From Melastoma dodecandrum (taxonomy: Eukaryota > Streptophyta > Magnoliopsida > Myrtales > Melastomataceae): DNA of 64,000 nucleotides. A program made the position numbers and the translations under genes. Shown here in pieces: positions 1 through 13,395 of this stretch (within the stretch, counting starts at the first letter, position 1; each line of letters begins with the position of its first letter). The notes beneath the pieces were generated by a model. That model saw nothing but the letters and a program-made list of their open reading frames with translations. It was not told where the DNA came from and did not search any database. Location of the stretch: assembly GCA_029817715.1 (NCBI GenBank), contig JARUPY010000602.1, forward strand, positions 3,117,501-3,181,500. The letters run 5' to 3'.

Positions 1-159
1 CTTCCACCTCCTCCTCCTCCTTCCTCCTGCTGTCCTTGAGGTGGGTGTGAAATTTTAATACCCCCCTCCCCCTCCACCACCACCACTTGCCAACCACTAG
101 TTTTACCTTTGCCTTTTCTTATTCTTTTGGTTGGTCCGAACAACGACACACCTTCTTCC

Positions 160-2835
160 ATGGATTCCTACGAGGCGACCAGGGTCGTCTTCTCGAGAAT
201 CCAGAGCTTGGACCCCGAGAATGCCTCCAAGATCATGGGCATCCTCCTCATACAAGACCACGGCGAGAAGGAGATGATCCGCCTCGCTTTCGGCCCCGAA
301 ACCCTCCTTCACTCCCTCGTCGTCCAGGCCAGGAAGGAGCTCGGTCTTCCTCCTTCGAGCTCCCCGTCTTCGCCCTCCCCTTCTCCCCCCTCACTTTTCC
401 GTCTCCCTTCCACCAAACCCATCTCCGTTTCCAGGCAGTCCTCCTCTTCCCTTGCTTCCTCCTGGGTGAACTCCTCTGCCTCGGCCGCGACTACTTCCTT
501 CCCAGAACTTCCGAAAGGGGACGACCTGGGAAGCAGCGGCTTTCTCCCCATGCACGGTAGCTCCCCTCCCTCTTCATCCCTTTTCGGAAGCGAGGCCCTC
601 GTCGACAGGCTCCAACTGCCGGACCAGCTGTCATTCTTGAACGAGGACGCTAACACCTCCCCGGAGCTGCTTTCCAGCCCCACCGACTCCTACTGTACGT
701 CGGCTGCCTGGGGTGGCAGTTCGATGCACCGGAGGAGCTGCTCGGTGAACGATGCATGCTGTAATCTGGACGATGGTCACGGTTGGAGGCCCTGCTTGTA
801 CTATTCCCGGGGTTTCTGCAAGAACGGAAGTAGCTGCAAGTTCGTCCATGGCAGTGGGTTAGCTGATCCGGGTTCGCCATTGGACCGAGTGGGATCCCCG
901 AGAGAGCTGATGGGTCAATGTCACGATCTCCTCAGATCAAAGTCGGCTGGTGCTCAGCAGCAGCGGTTGGCTGCTCCTCAGCTCCTCAATTCATCGGCTT
1001 TCCCTTACTCTCCAAAGTCCATGAATTTACTCATGCAGCACCAGCAGAGTGATATGAACAGGTATTCCCTTTTTTTGTATGCTCTGTTTCAGGCTGCGTG
1101 CATATAGGCTCTTCGAGAGTGTAATCTCTTTGGATTCTCCTGCAGAGCTGCTGCTGCCTTAATGATGGGCGAGGATATTTACAAGTTTGGCCGGTCGAGG
1201 CTCGAGAGGACCGACTACACGTTGAACGGTGGGGTGAACCCGGCCTCCAGGCAAATCTACTTGACTTTCCCTTCCGACAGTACTTTTAAGGAGGAAGATG
1301 TCTCTAACTACTTCAGGTGTGTTAAAGTTCTGCTCTGGCTTCGGTTTGGTACGCGTTGTTTGTCTTATCGATGTAGTTGCGGTTTTCGATCTGTTTTGCA
1401 GCTTGTATGGTCCGGTACAGGATGTGAGAATTCCTTACCAGCAGAAGAGGATGTTCGGCTTTGTGACTTTTGTGTACCCAGAAACCGTGAAGCTAATCCT
1501 CGCCAAAGGAAATCCTCATTTCGTTTGCGACGCGAGGGTGCTGGTAAAGCCATACAAAGAAAAGGGGAAAGTTCCGGACAAATTCAGGTATGCAATACGT
1601 GAACCCATCACAGCTTGCCTCCCCTGCTGTTACTCATGTCTTTGCTTGGGTCGAAGCAGGAAGCAGCAACTTCAACTAGGAGAAAGGGGCGAGTTCTCTC
1701 CTTGCGGTAGTCCCCGTGGCTTGGATGCCCGTGCCGGGCCTTTTGACATCCCACTAGGTTAGAACAACTGATTAGCAACACCTTGTACAATTATATTTAG
1801 TAATGGCGATGATTCTCATCACGTGCCGTCCTTCTGCGATGCAGGGCCGAGGTCCTTCTACAATTCTCAGGACATCTTGTGGAGAAAAAGATTGGAGGAG
1901 CAAGCTGATCTGCAGCAAGCAATCGAGCTTCAGAGCCACAGACTTCTGAACTTGCAGCTTCTTGATGTCCAGAAGCATCACCATCCGAGAGCTCTCTCTA
2001 CCGGCTCTCCCATTCCTTCTCCTACCCACTCCCCGAGCTTGTTTAGTCAGACCTTTGGCCGTCCTTTCCATGGCACCCCAACTGCCGCCGAAGGTAACTA
2101 GTTTGTCTTGTCCCGTGCCAATGTGGTTAGTTTCGGTGAAAAACTCATGCCTCTGTTCTGTAACTCCTGATCACTCGGGTTCAGTCTCAGAAAATTGTGG
2201 GGTGAATGGTTTCGCTCCTTCCATTATTACCAACGGCCAGCCTGTGCCAAGGCCATCCTTGTCTTCATTCGAGAAAGAGTTCCCTGGCGGTGAAATGGGG
2301 GTTCACGACAAGGAAAGCTCCAACTCCGAGGACGGCGAACTTCCTGATAGGTAATGCCTTTTGATCTGCATGATGAATTTTTAAGCCATTGCGCTATTAC
2401 TTACAATGAATCGCCGACTATTTGCCTTTGCAGTTTTGAGCATAACCTCCCCGACAGTCCCTTCGCTTCTCCAACCAAAGCCTCAAACGGATACCTCTCT
2501 GCCTTTTCTGATGTGGTAGATGAGGCCGATATGAGTGGTGGTGCGGTTGCATCAGCTCTGTCCCCCAAGGGGGACCGCCCTGCTTCTGTGTCCTTCTCCG
2601 GCAGCTCATCGATGGACATGGCATCGGCCTTCAAAACTTTCAATTGCCAGCCACCAAGGTAAGTGAATCGGAAGGTGGCTGTTGTTGTGCTGAACTAGAG
2701 GTCAAGCTCTTGTCTGACATTCTAATTTTCCCCTCCGGTTACAGATTTTCGTCCGGTCTCGGGGCTATGGGGATGGAGCCACTGGAATGCATTCCAGTGC
2801 AAGTGGTCCAACATGCCCGGCTGGCCTACAGCTAG
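160..2835 (+). CDS. Zinc finger CCCH / RRM domain protein (C3H53/C3H22-like)
   Basis: Putative RNA-binding protein of the plant family that pairs one CCCH finger with one RRM. Eight exons: 160-1061, 1146-1316, 1402-1587, 1660-1757, 1845-2093, 2191-2350, 2434-2658, 2745-2835 (693 codons). The start at 160 begins the conserved [15 protein letters not shown] leader. A C-x7-C-x5-C-x3-H finger ([19 protein letters not shown]) lies near residue 212. An RRM follows at about residues 335-415, with RNP2-like IYLTFP and RNP1-like [11 protein letters not shown]-rich segment ([14 protein letters not shown]) and Ser/Pro-rich tail complete it. The family is known for RNA binding; the target here is unknown. 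Oddity: the family's usual last residues (GPTCPxGL-like) lie in a different frame after an imperfect 14-bp duplication at 2761-2788, so the predicted C-terminus is atypical. Identity is confident; the last exon is less so. Confidence 0.88.
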
Positions 2836-5800
2836 GAGGATGTTGCCTTCCTTTAACTGGTGAGGTAACCCCCTTGCCCTCCTAAAAAATGTGCATTCTC
2901 CTGTCATTTTCCGTGGATTTGAGTAATCTAGCGTTTAATCATGATTGGGTCCTTCCCATGTCACTTTCAACATCTGCAGGAGAGAAGACTAATAACAAAG
3001 ACAAGTAAAGTAACCAAAATCCAACACAGCAAGACATCAGATCAGATCACAGATCAGATTCAGATCTTTGTAGGGATTCTCCAACTTGGAATGGCAACCA
3101 ACCAGAATCGCCATCCTTACTATCATAATAATAGTTTATTATTAGTATACTACTTACAGCTTACTACCATTACCATACAAAGATAAGATGCATATGTTAT
3201 GAAAAGGAACAAAATAGAAGAGGAGAGAAGGAAAGAAGGATGGAAAAGTGGGTCATCCCCACTATTTCCTCGTTTGGTTTGTTTGTAACGCATTCATGTC
3301 GCTTTTCTGTTTTTCTTCCCTTTGTAAAAAAAATCTGTTTGCTCCACTCTTTCTGTTTTTCTCAGAGGGGGGAAGCAGCATCCCCCTGCTAGCAAACACA
3401 CGAGAGAACAGTCTCCTACTGTTAGTCACACGCTAGTCAGTCCTCTTTGTGCAGCAGCAGCAAGAAGGAATCCTGGAATAAGTAGATGTGATTCCTTTCC
3501 AATTCTGGATAGCAGAAGCAATCTCAAGACTGGAGAAAGTCAGAAGGGGTTTGAAACTGAGGAACGAAGCTTGATGTTTTACTCTTTAAGAGTTTGGTCA
3601 TAGTGGGTAGTAGGTATGATGAGCAAGGCTCCTCGTGTCATCAGACAGAGGAAAACAAGGTTTCAAAGACTGATTACGAGGAATGAAATGATTCTTTCAA
3701 ATCAAAAAATCATATATGCTTTATTGAGACAAAACTGTGTCTTTTCGTGGAATCGTGGATGGTTACTTCACACCATTCAATACCATGGAGCAGAAAGAGT
3801 TGTGGGTTGGGGGGGGGGGGGGGGCCCCAACTCAATGTCTACAGTGAGATCACATGGGGGGCTTCTGACAACATTAGGAAATTTGGGACCCACGATGCAT
3901 TACTATACAAAAATGAGAAAAGATCTAAATGCTGGCCAGGTCGGGGAGTGGTCACCAATACCCACGTGATTGGCCGAGAGAGAGAGGGGAGAGATGCTGC
4001 AGCTGTTTGCAGCGTTTTGTTGGCCATGCAGGATGGCTGGAAAGGAAAATTGTCCTGTCGTGTGCTGTGCTGAGATAAACTAGTCGAGTACGTCCCTGTG
4101 TAATAAAAAGCAGGGCAACCAGTTTTGCCAGTGGCTGAACAGCAGCAGAAGGATGTGGTGGGGACTCCCTGTCACATCCACGCACGTAAGACAAAGAAAG
4201 TATGTGCAGAGACGGTTTGTTGTGAGCTTCAGAACACGAGACAAAGTGCAAGATTGGGCTTTTCCTTTTGGAGGTTATTACAGCTACAGCTGTTGGACTC
4301 GCAGGCGGAGATAGGAAAGCCCTCGATTTACACTCCCATCAAAGAGCCCATTCAGGTCCCAGTTGTTGTCGTTGTTCCACCGCAGGAGAAACTTGGGATC
4401 ATCCGAGGAGGATGCCGCTGAAACCCGGCGTCATCCCTCCTCCATTGAAACCCCCTAATCCCTATCTTTTAAGGCCCATGGAGACCATCCCAGAATCGAT
4501 CGACGCTTTCAGGCGGCCTCCTCTCCTCACTTACCACAATGTCATTTCCCCTTAATCCCATGACCCCCCCTTCTCCCTGCATGATGTTAGACTTCATCTG
4601 TATAAAAGTATTTTCTGCCCCTTCTTTATACCTTTTAAGTACCTGCGTTTATGATTGACTACTGCCGACAAAAACATCCGCTAATTGCAATGCTGAAATT
4701 GTCAGCAAAGAGTAGTTCTTCTATGGGCCTTTTGTGTTACTGTCTACTCCATGCTTCTTCATGTCATCTCACAGATGATTCTGCCGTGAAAGATGCATAT
4801 GGACTTTTGATAATGTGATAAGATTTGTCACACCTTTGAAACAGTGCTTAACAAGTCAAACCAGTGATTGATGCGTATGGACTTGCATGGCAGCTCATGC
4901 TAGCAGGCTTTTGGATGCTGAGGTTAGCAGGCAGTATTGGCATGTCGTACCTTTTTTAGTTCAAGTAACATGGGTGGTTCGATTATGTTGTTGTAGCAAT
5001 TTGAGTGGTGCTTTGGCCGCGGATGATGAGAAAGATAAGTGGCCAGAAACAGGTGTTAAGCAAGGAAAGTCTTTATTCCGCAATAGCACTGGGAACCAAC
5101 ATGGCGAGGGTATGCTGGCGAAGTTGAGGGAAACAAAGACTGTAGTACATGGAGGCTCCGACTATTTTGATGATAGGCCCTGTGAGTACTCGTGCCTTGA
5201 GAAGGGGCAAAGATCTTTTTCTCGCAGGCCACGGTGTGTTCTCCCTTAAGCTGCGATGGAAACAAAGAACACAAGTTTATCCTAACAACAAAAATAAGAT
5301 CATACAGTGAAAACATTGTTACTAAGGTCATTACTGCTTCCGCATTTGGACCCAGACTTGATCGGGTTCCGCCGGCCTTACAGACATAAAGGACCTTGCT
5401 TATGTCGATGAACACCTCGGCACCAGGAGGTAAGTGATCGCGCGCACACTGCACGTCCGTCCACTTAACGTCACCACAACAACCCTGTGACCCGTCTGGG
5501 GACTGCCCTCATAGATTTAGGGCCCGCATTGAGCCATCAGCTCCGATATGTCACCCTGGCATGCCGGTCCCTAGACTCGAGTCCCGTATGGTGCACCAGT
5601 GAGGATCATTATCGCCAGGATCATTGTTGCCACCACCGGCATGCGCAAAATCCTCGCCATTCCGCGAAATCAAACTCATGGGAACCGAACAACTATAAAG
5701 TTCTTGTGATTGGGGAGATGTCGGATGGGTTTATATAAGGACGGTTGTTCGTGAAACATGCGTTGCGTACTTGGGTGCGTTTCTTGGCAGTTTTTTACTA

Positions 5801-7241
5801 GACATGCAGTGAGTGTTCTCCTGATGAGCCGCGGTGTTCGCTGTAGTTGTGAAAATATTTAGTAAATAGGTAGCTTCAGAATTCATGGAATGTGCTCGAA
5901 ATTCGAGTTCACAATCCCGATTTTAAAGGACAGAAAATTAGAATTATCGACTCCGATTTTTTATTTCACTCCTTGAAAAAATCAAAATTAATAATTTAAT
6001 ACATTTTAAAACTACAAATAAACTGCTTTTTTTCCGACATTCTCGCATTTATCAGCTTTGATCGTGGGGGATCGCTGTAAAAAGCCAGGATGAAATTGAA
6101 ATAGGAGATAAACTACAAGGACTTGCAAGTCATCCTCCACTACTAATTAAACATTGTGTTAATCCACAACTACTTGAGAAACCTCTTCTTCGATATGTAA
6201 GGAAGAGTAGTGAAGACATTCTTTTTGAAATTGGTTATGAAATTTCGCGACTGGCCGAGTACTTTATGCTGCGTTATCTTTTGTTGGGTTTAGGTCTACT
6301 TCTCCGATCAATCTTAATTATATTTACTTAGATTCCATGACCCATCACTTTCTTGTCAATGGTCGGACGATGTATTTTTTTTAATTATAATATTTTATAA
6401 CCCATAAAGTGTCTATACAAGAACTAAAGGGGCATACCTCATAGATCAAAATCATACTCAAAATCTCCGTATACCCCACCAGTGGAAACAAGCAAAACTT
6501 GTCCAAGGCATCCACGGTAGGATAAGAGAAGGTCTTGGGAGGTAGCGAAAGCTCGCCAACCCGACATTGAGTACGCTTCATCCACACATAGTAGACGCAA
6601 ACTCCTAACACCCAAGCAAATGAAAGACTCCGACGAGAAGATATAATCAGAGATGTCCCGCCAAGATTGCGAGAATTCAGCACTTATAATGTCTCCCCCA
6701 ACCATCATCATTGCACTCATTGCAAGCATTGTTCCCTTTCATTTTTGTCTAAGGGAGCAAACCCAAGTCTCACGTCGAGAACATACGAGTTTACAAACTA
6801 GCAGATTATGCGGGCTACTCCCTCTACATTCAATTGATTTTAGAGTGGAACCCCGACTTAGATAAAGGTGGTGCGTCCGTTGTTAAGGCCCGAAGACCAG
6901 GCATATAAGTCTAAGGTTACTGGAAGTTGCCGAGGAGTATGAAATGGAGGAAATTCTGCAGATGAATGAGACCCTCCAAAATCAGAGCGTGTTGTAGTAA
7001 AATATTATTCCGGTTTGAATTGGAACGGTTGTGTTTGGCGGACGCTACAAGGCCCAAAGAGAAAAAGCCCAAATCGATTGAATGATTGTTCGTTTCTTCT
7101 CCCAGGAAAGAACCCCTCCGCCTCCCTCTTCCCTCGGATCCTCCAAAGAAACCTCTTTCCAGAAAATCCCTGAGAACCCGCGATAGCCAAACATTCGTCG
7201 GGAGCGAACGCGGATCAGGCGGACGTGGAAGGGGCTTGGAG
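2836..7241. other. Gene-poor interval: 3' UTR of the CCCH gene, intergenic DNA, U1-70K promoter
   Basis: The first several hundred bases are probably the 3' UTR of the upstream gene. No convincing exon chain was found on either strand in the rest. Short open frames (for example 4887-5249 and 6381-6729) show no recognisable domain. The stretch about 5290-5720 is GC-richer than its surroundings and reads like an old repeat fragment, but I could not classify it. A run of 16 G lies at 3809-3824. The last few hundred bases should hold the U1-70K promoter and 5' UTR. Confidence 0.5.
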
Positions 7242-10200
7242 ATGGGGGACTACAACGATGCCCTGATGCGCAACCAGAACTCCGGGGTTCAGGCTCGAGC
7301 CAAAGCTCAGAGTCGCGCTAATGTCCTCCAGCTCAAGCTGGTCTCGTTTCCTTCTCCTTTTCTCGCTTTTTTTCTTCTTCTTCGTTTTTTTATCACTGAG
7401 ATCTGATTATCCTTTCCGGGTTTTATCTTCCTAAGCTGTTTGGTAACGTTGATTCGACGAACGGGTCGCCGTTTCGTTATTCATGGATGGGTTTAGATTC
7501 TGGTGTTGTTGATTCAGGGAACGCAGTGCTATTTGGGTTATTCATGGATGGGTTCGGGTTTAAGGGAGTGCTTTTGGTTATTCATGTATGTGTTTTAGGT
7601 TTTAGTGTTGTTGATTTGAGGAGTTTGCGGGGTGATGTTTCTGTGTGTGAAATTTAACGACAATGATACTGGGTTTTCCTGGTCTTTTTTCCCCTCTTAA
7701 TTGAGGCGTCCTGGGGAGTCTTTTTTTTCAGCCGATTCCCCTCCAGTTTTGTACGGTGCAATTAGAGGCTAGGGTTTTATGGCTTCCTTTTATGTTGTCA
7801 TTCCCGTCTTAATTTGGAGCTACGGTCTCTCTGCTGCTCCTAATCAATTCGTTGTCTTCTGTTGCTAAATGGGTTTTTATCGACTTCATTTCTGATATTG
7901 CTGTTTCACAGGTGAGGGACTCTTCTTTTGGGCAGTTCTGACATGTTAGACTTTTTAAGTTAAGCCTTGATGTGTGATGGATGAGATGGGGTTTTTTAAC
8001 TGTTTTGCAGATTGGACAAAGTCATCAAACTGGTCTGACAGCGAATCTTTTGAAACTGTTTGAGCCAAGGCCTCCTTTGGAATTTAAGCCTCCCCCTGAG
8101 AAAAGGAAATGCCCGCCGTACTCAGGCTAGTCTTGTCTTGAACTTTAGATTAATAAATTAATACCCAATTTTATACTTTTTTTATCCTTTTCTTGACCTT
8201 GTTTCCTGTGTTATAGGGATTGGACAATTTGTGAGTCACTTTGCCGAACCAGGTGATCCTGAATATGCCCCTCCTGTTCAAGAGGCCGAAACACCAGTAA
8301 GTGAAACCTTTTCCAAAAAACTTCTTGTGGTAATGAGTTCTCTATTTCTGAAATGAGCAATGTGGAGATGCCCTGGTTTTTATATGGAGGATAATGAGCA
8401 AAAGTTACTTTGAATGAAAGTAATATGAGCAAAGCCTAATAGGAGAATTTATATTTATAAAATAATACCAACATCCCATTTTCATGCTTGTGCTAATTAG
8501 CTTCGCTTCAGCATATTTACTGTTCTGTGACACTTTATTCAAAAGAAGAAATAGGGAAGAGTAAGCGGAAGACAACTTTATCCTTTTTTTTTTTCCTTTT
8601 GTTACTCGGAGCTTCTACTTATAAATCTGATGGTCTAGTGCATTTTGTCTGGGGAAATAGAAATCTTTTAGGAATTATCATTTGTTCTTTTTTCTTTTCT
8701 TTCTTTTTTTTTGGGGGGGGGGGGGGGGTTGGTTGCGAACTGCTAGATGGGAGGAGAGGGAAATAAGAAAGATAGACCAGGGTAGGTTCATGTATTTGAC
8801 TTTCTGCTCTCAAAAGTTTCTAATGCATTCTTTGTGCCATATTTAAGTGACTTTACATAATTAGTAATGATAAAGAAATAGATACAAATTTATCTCGATC
8901 TAGCACCATGGCAAGGTTGATTTTGAATTGTTTTCATTGTAGAATTCATGAAGAAATAATAAGGTTCATCCGTGAGTCAAAACAAGATATGGTTTACCAT
9001 GTCAAATTCATCATTTGGCATGTTCTTATGAGTTGGATAACACAGCGGCAGATTAATATTCTTTCATGGCATTATTCTGTCATGAGAAAGTTATTTACTC
9101 TAGTGGAACCTTCTTCTAATAATGTGTTGAAGCCACGCCTGTATATAAACTTTGTGCACTTCTGATTATCTTTTAAATGTTAGATGACATATTACCCTAA
9201 AATATGTCATCAAGGGCAACTATGCTTAGTTGAATTGTTCTGGGCTATTCCACCAAGTAGCATGCCGCTGGCAAACTGTATATCTGCATTTTAAAAATAT
9301 GCACAGGGATTGGATGCTAGATGTTTGTTTGAACATCATAGTCTAAATATTTGCTTGGACAATTGGCTTACATCAAATATAACCACTCGTTGAACTGTCA
9401 AAGGAATTCCTTGTAAGTGTGAGTTTATCTCAGTATACCTTCAACTTCTTGTCAAATATTTGTACGGGCATGGGACTACTACCTACATGGATGTGGATGC
9501 TCATTTTCCCATACTCAGCACTATGTATGGATTATTTTGCACACAGGGACACATGGAAAGAAAATAAGCTGTCTTATTTGCTACTATTTACTGTTTAGGC
9601 ACAAAGGAGAGCTAGAATACACCAACTGCGTCTGGAGAAGGGAGCTGAGAAGTCTGCCGAGGAGTTAAAGAATTGTGAGCAATTTTCTTGTGGTTCTGCT
9701 ATGAAAGTTATACTTTAATATATAGATATAAGATTCTTGTATATGAATTCCATTTTCTTGTTGAGCAGATGATCCAAATAATGACCCAGATATTTCTGGG
9801 GATCCTTACAAGACACTTTTTGTGGCAAAGCTCGTGAGTCCTTTCCCCTTAACATGTCATATGATGATGTATTAAATGATGAGCTTCTGAAACCATTATT
9901 TTCTGCAGAGTTACGAAACCAATGAGAGTCGACTCAAGAGGGAGTTTGAGTCTTATGGGCCAATTAAACGGGTAGGTAATCTGTGTTTCCATTCATGGGT
10001 TCGGTAAGAAGAGCCCTTGCACACTTTTCTGAAGCAATTGGTCATGGTTGTTAATGTGTATATAGATGTCACAGCACTATATGTAGGTCTGCCCATAATT
10101 AAGGGGATTCTCTTCCCCCCTCCATCTTTATTGCAATGCGGCTAATTAGTTGGTGATCTCCAGGAAATTAGCTGGGATTGCCATCTTATTTTCATGATGT

Positions 10201-12841
10201 GTTCATTTGCTTGTTCTCTCAATTGGAGCCCAATTGCTAGAGATATACCTCGGTCTTTTCTTAATCTGTATTTTCATTTGCCTAATGATCTAACATAACT
10301 GTCTTAATGGCTTTCTCATTGTCTATTGAGCTTGTAACCATTCTCCTAGAGTTTGCATCTTCATTTCCTGTCTACAACTAAAACTGTAGTTTAGAAAATA
10401 TAAGTTGTACCACAAAGTTGTGGCTGTCAGTTACCATTTTTATGTTTTCTTTTATCTTTGCTTGAGTGTTGCATGTTATTTTTTGTAGAGGTAGTGTAGT
10501 CGAGAACCTTTTTTTGTATTTAGATCATGGATAGTGGTTGAAGAGATGTGAGCTACCCTTTGTGACCCTTCTAGAAACATTTCCCCGGTAGTTGGTAAGT
10601 GGAGCTCCTTATCAACCCTTTCTAAGAAATATAACCAAGGTACATCCCCTGGTAAGGTTATTGAACTACGGTTCAATTAAAGGAAGGTTTTCTTCTATCC
10701 TTCTCCTGAATTCGGATCGTTCTCTTAGAACCAGTTGTGCGATATGAACTCTCCTCGAGAAGTCTGGCTTTTATATCAATGACGGAGCTGTGCCAGTACA
10801 CATGACGAAACTCCTGATATGAGAAGGGAATGTTACTTGGCCAATAATATCTTCATGCTACCAGAGATGCTCAAGTTCTTTTTCCTTAAATTGGTAAAAC
10901 AAATAAATAGTGAGAGGGAGTATTTCGGCTTCTGCTCCTCTGTTTCTGGATTTTAGTTCTAACTTTTTGGCTAATGAAGATGTTCACCTTGGACTTAAAG
11001 GCTACCAAATATGTATCAGCTGTTGGAAAGAAGTCCTGGTATTTCCTGAATTACTTGCAATAACTTTATTCAAAATATTGGATCCCTGGTAAGGGGAGAT
11101 TAGTTATTCGAGTTGTAAGTTTGCCGTGCACATTCCTTTTCCACGACTCTGGTGGTGATGCACTTCAAAGCAGGAGGCTCAGTCAATTAAGGTGAGCACG
11201 GCTAATGAGGCTTACTGCCTATCTGCCGTGCCCTTAGGATTTATTTTGTGGTTATGTTTAGAGTTGTCAATAAGTCACCATAGTGAACCTGTCCTTAGCC
11301 TTTGATGTTAATGACATTAGTTGTATCTTTCTTGAAAAATTGATTATGCAAACTGTTCTTTTGCAGGTCCGATTGGTTCATGATACAGTTTCTCAAAAAC
11401 CCAGAGGATACGCTTTCATTGAGTATTTGCACACTCGCGATATGAAATGTAAGTCCCCTATAGCTATTACCCAAGTACTACACCAGAAGTCTGGTTTGTT
11501 TCTCCATTAATTGGTAGCTCTGTGTATAATACAATTTCAACTGGATGAAGCATTATTTATGGACGAATATATGCAGCCTGTGTTTCCTATTCATAACTTT
11601 TTAATCATCTGGTGCAGCTGCATATAAGCAAGCAGATGGGAGAAAGATTGATGGAAGAAGAGTTCTTGTAGATGTTGAACGTGGTCGCACTGTTCCAAAC
11701 TGGCGCCCTCGTAGACTGGGAGGTGGACTGGGAACAAGTCGTGTTGGAGGAGATGATGCTGGCCAGAGGCCACCTGGGAGGTAAATCAAAGCAATAGAGT
11801 TTGTGTTAATGTCCTAATTAATTAGTGCAGATTCTTCAAAAAACTTGTTTTCGAAGCGATCATGAAAGTAAGTATTTAGCAAAAATATATAGGGAATGGT
11901 TTAACTAACATCAATTGGGCATTTTCTTAGGCCAATGATTTGTTGGTATTCCTCTACTACATATATTGTGTTAGTGAGTTTTCTGATACTTAATGCATGA
12001 TCGTGGTAATCTAATAATTAAAGTTGTCTAGGGATCAACTGCAGTCTGGTGGACCTCCCCATTCTGAGGAGCCAAGGAATGAGGATCGGCGTGATAGGTG
12101 AGCGTGTATTGTTTGATAAACTTGGAAGGAGGTTTTACCCTTTTGCATTTTGGTGGCTTTTTCATTTAAATGTCTCTTCTACTTACTGTTAGGGAAAAAT
12201 CTCGTGAAAGAGGAAGAGAAAAGGAGAAGGAACGGGAGAAATCTCGAGAGAGATCTCATGATCGAGTTAAGGAACGTGATCATCACGATGATAGGCATCA
12301 CCGTGACCGTGAGAGGGAGAGAGACAAGGAGAGTAGTCGCAGTCGCGACCGTGACCGTGACCGTGAACGTGGTCGTGACCGTGGCCGTGATCGTGATAGA
12401 GAGGAAGGTGACCGTGACCGTGGTCGTGAACGTGAACGTGGCCGTGATCGTGACCGTCCCCGAGAAAAGGACAGGGAAAGAGATAGGGACAGGGATAGGG
12501 AGAGGGAGGATCGTGGGCGTTCCCATGACAGGGAATATGAACATGACAGGATGGAGTTGAAGCATGACCGGGATAGGCAAGCCGGGAGAGATCGTGAATA
12601 TGACTATGGCGGGACCGAGGGTGATCATGGGTGGTATGGGCAGCCGGAGCCCGGGCAGTTGGATGAGAGCCGAGACTATGATCATCATCGTAGTCATTAT
12701 GATCGTGGGGAAAGGGGGCGTTATGACGAGCCAATGAACCATGGTCGCTATGACCGTTATCCGGATGATGGAGGTAAGTATGACGACCAAATGGATGAGG
12801 AAAGCTACCATTACGGGCGTGGGACGACGAGCAGGGACTGA
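7242..12841 (+). CDS. U1-70K: U1 small nuclear ribonucleoprotein 70 kDa protein
   Basis: Core protein of the U1 snRNP; in the family it binds stem-loop I of U1 snRNA and helps define 5' splice sites with SR proteins in the nucleus. Ten exons: 7242-7340, 8011-8125, 8217-8296, 9599-9674, 9769-9833, 9909-9971, 11367-11448, 11618-11780, 12032-12097, 12193-12841 (485 aa). The N-terminal U1-70K domain (residues 1 to about 95, including [20 protein letters not shown]) is followed by an RRM with RNP2 LFVAKL and RNP1 RGYAFIEY (residues about 140-186). The glycine-rich [12 protein letters not shown] linker comes next. The last exon encodes a long Arg-Asp/Glu-Arg tail. Intron 2 uses a GC donor (8126-8216). 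Intron 6 (9972-11366) is about 1.4 kb, matching the position of the regulated retained intron known in Arabidopsis U1-70K. Confidence 0.95.
8126..8216 (+). other. GC-AG intron in U1-70K
   Basis: The exon before ends TACTCAG and is followed directly by GCTAGT; the downstream acceptor is TTATAG. Joining 8125 to 8217 rebuilds the family sequence [21 protein letters not shown] without a gap. No GT donor nearby preserves this frame. Confidence 0.8.
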
Positions 12842-13395
12842 GATCACAAGTGATGCGAGAGAGAATGTCAAAATCTCTGGTAATATAATGGTAAACGTTA
12901 CGCATCATGCGTTGCGTTTTCTCTATTTCCCTTTTTCTGTTGTCGGGGATGATAAAGTCTGGAGTGTGGACTCCTTAGGTGGGAGCTTCTTGCCTCATTT
13001 CGTGGATTTTTGGTTTTTGGTTTTAGAACTTCTTGTCTACCACTTGGATGGGTGGTGGCTTGGTTGGTTGGGTCGGGTTGGATGATGATGATGTTGGATT
13101 GGATCCCTTCTTGTGATTCGTATCCTTAATTTGCGTCGATCGAATCCCGACGCTGCTCTTTGCTTGGTGTAGCATTTGCTCGACCGTTCCAAGTTGAGCT
13201 TCTTCGGAAGATATTGAAGGAGATAGACGTAATTGTACAAAAAAGATTTAGTAGTCTTCATAAGTTCGTTCTCAATTGAATAATAAGGAATAGAATCACA
13301 TTTCTACCGGGAGTAAGAACATATTTTATTTATTCCTCCCTTTTCTCCCACCAAACAACAAAATCGAAGGAGGTGGTTGTTTAAACATTTGTGAT
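12842..13395. other. 3' UTR interval between convergent genes
   Basis: The U1-70K 3' UTR runs in from the left and the 3' UTR of the minus-strand ARM gene from the right. The sequence contains GT-rich and AT-rich stretches and possible AATAAT-type polyadenylation signals near 13280. No other gene is seen. Confidence 0.5.

Noticed and set aside
5290..5720. Possible solo LTR fragment
   Set aside because: No TG...CA ends, primer-binding site or partner copy found in the window.
6381..6729. Minus-strand open frames with weak resemblance to the end of a LINE reverse transcriptase region
   Set aside because: No catalytic motif, no poly(A) end and no target-site duplication could be seen.
12179..12908. 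Long open frames on the minus strand and in other frames opposite the last U1-70K exon
   Set aside because: They arise from the repetitive Arg/Asp/Glu codons of the U1-70K tail and have repetitive composition.
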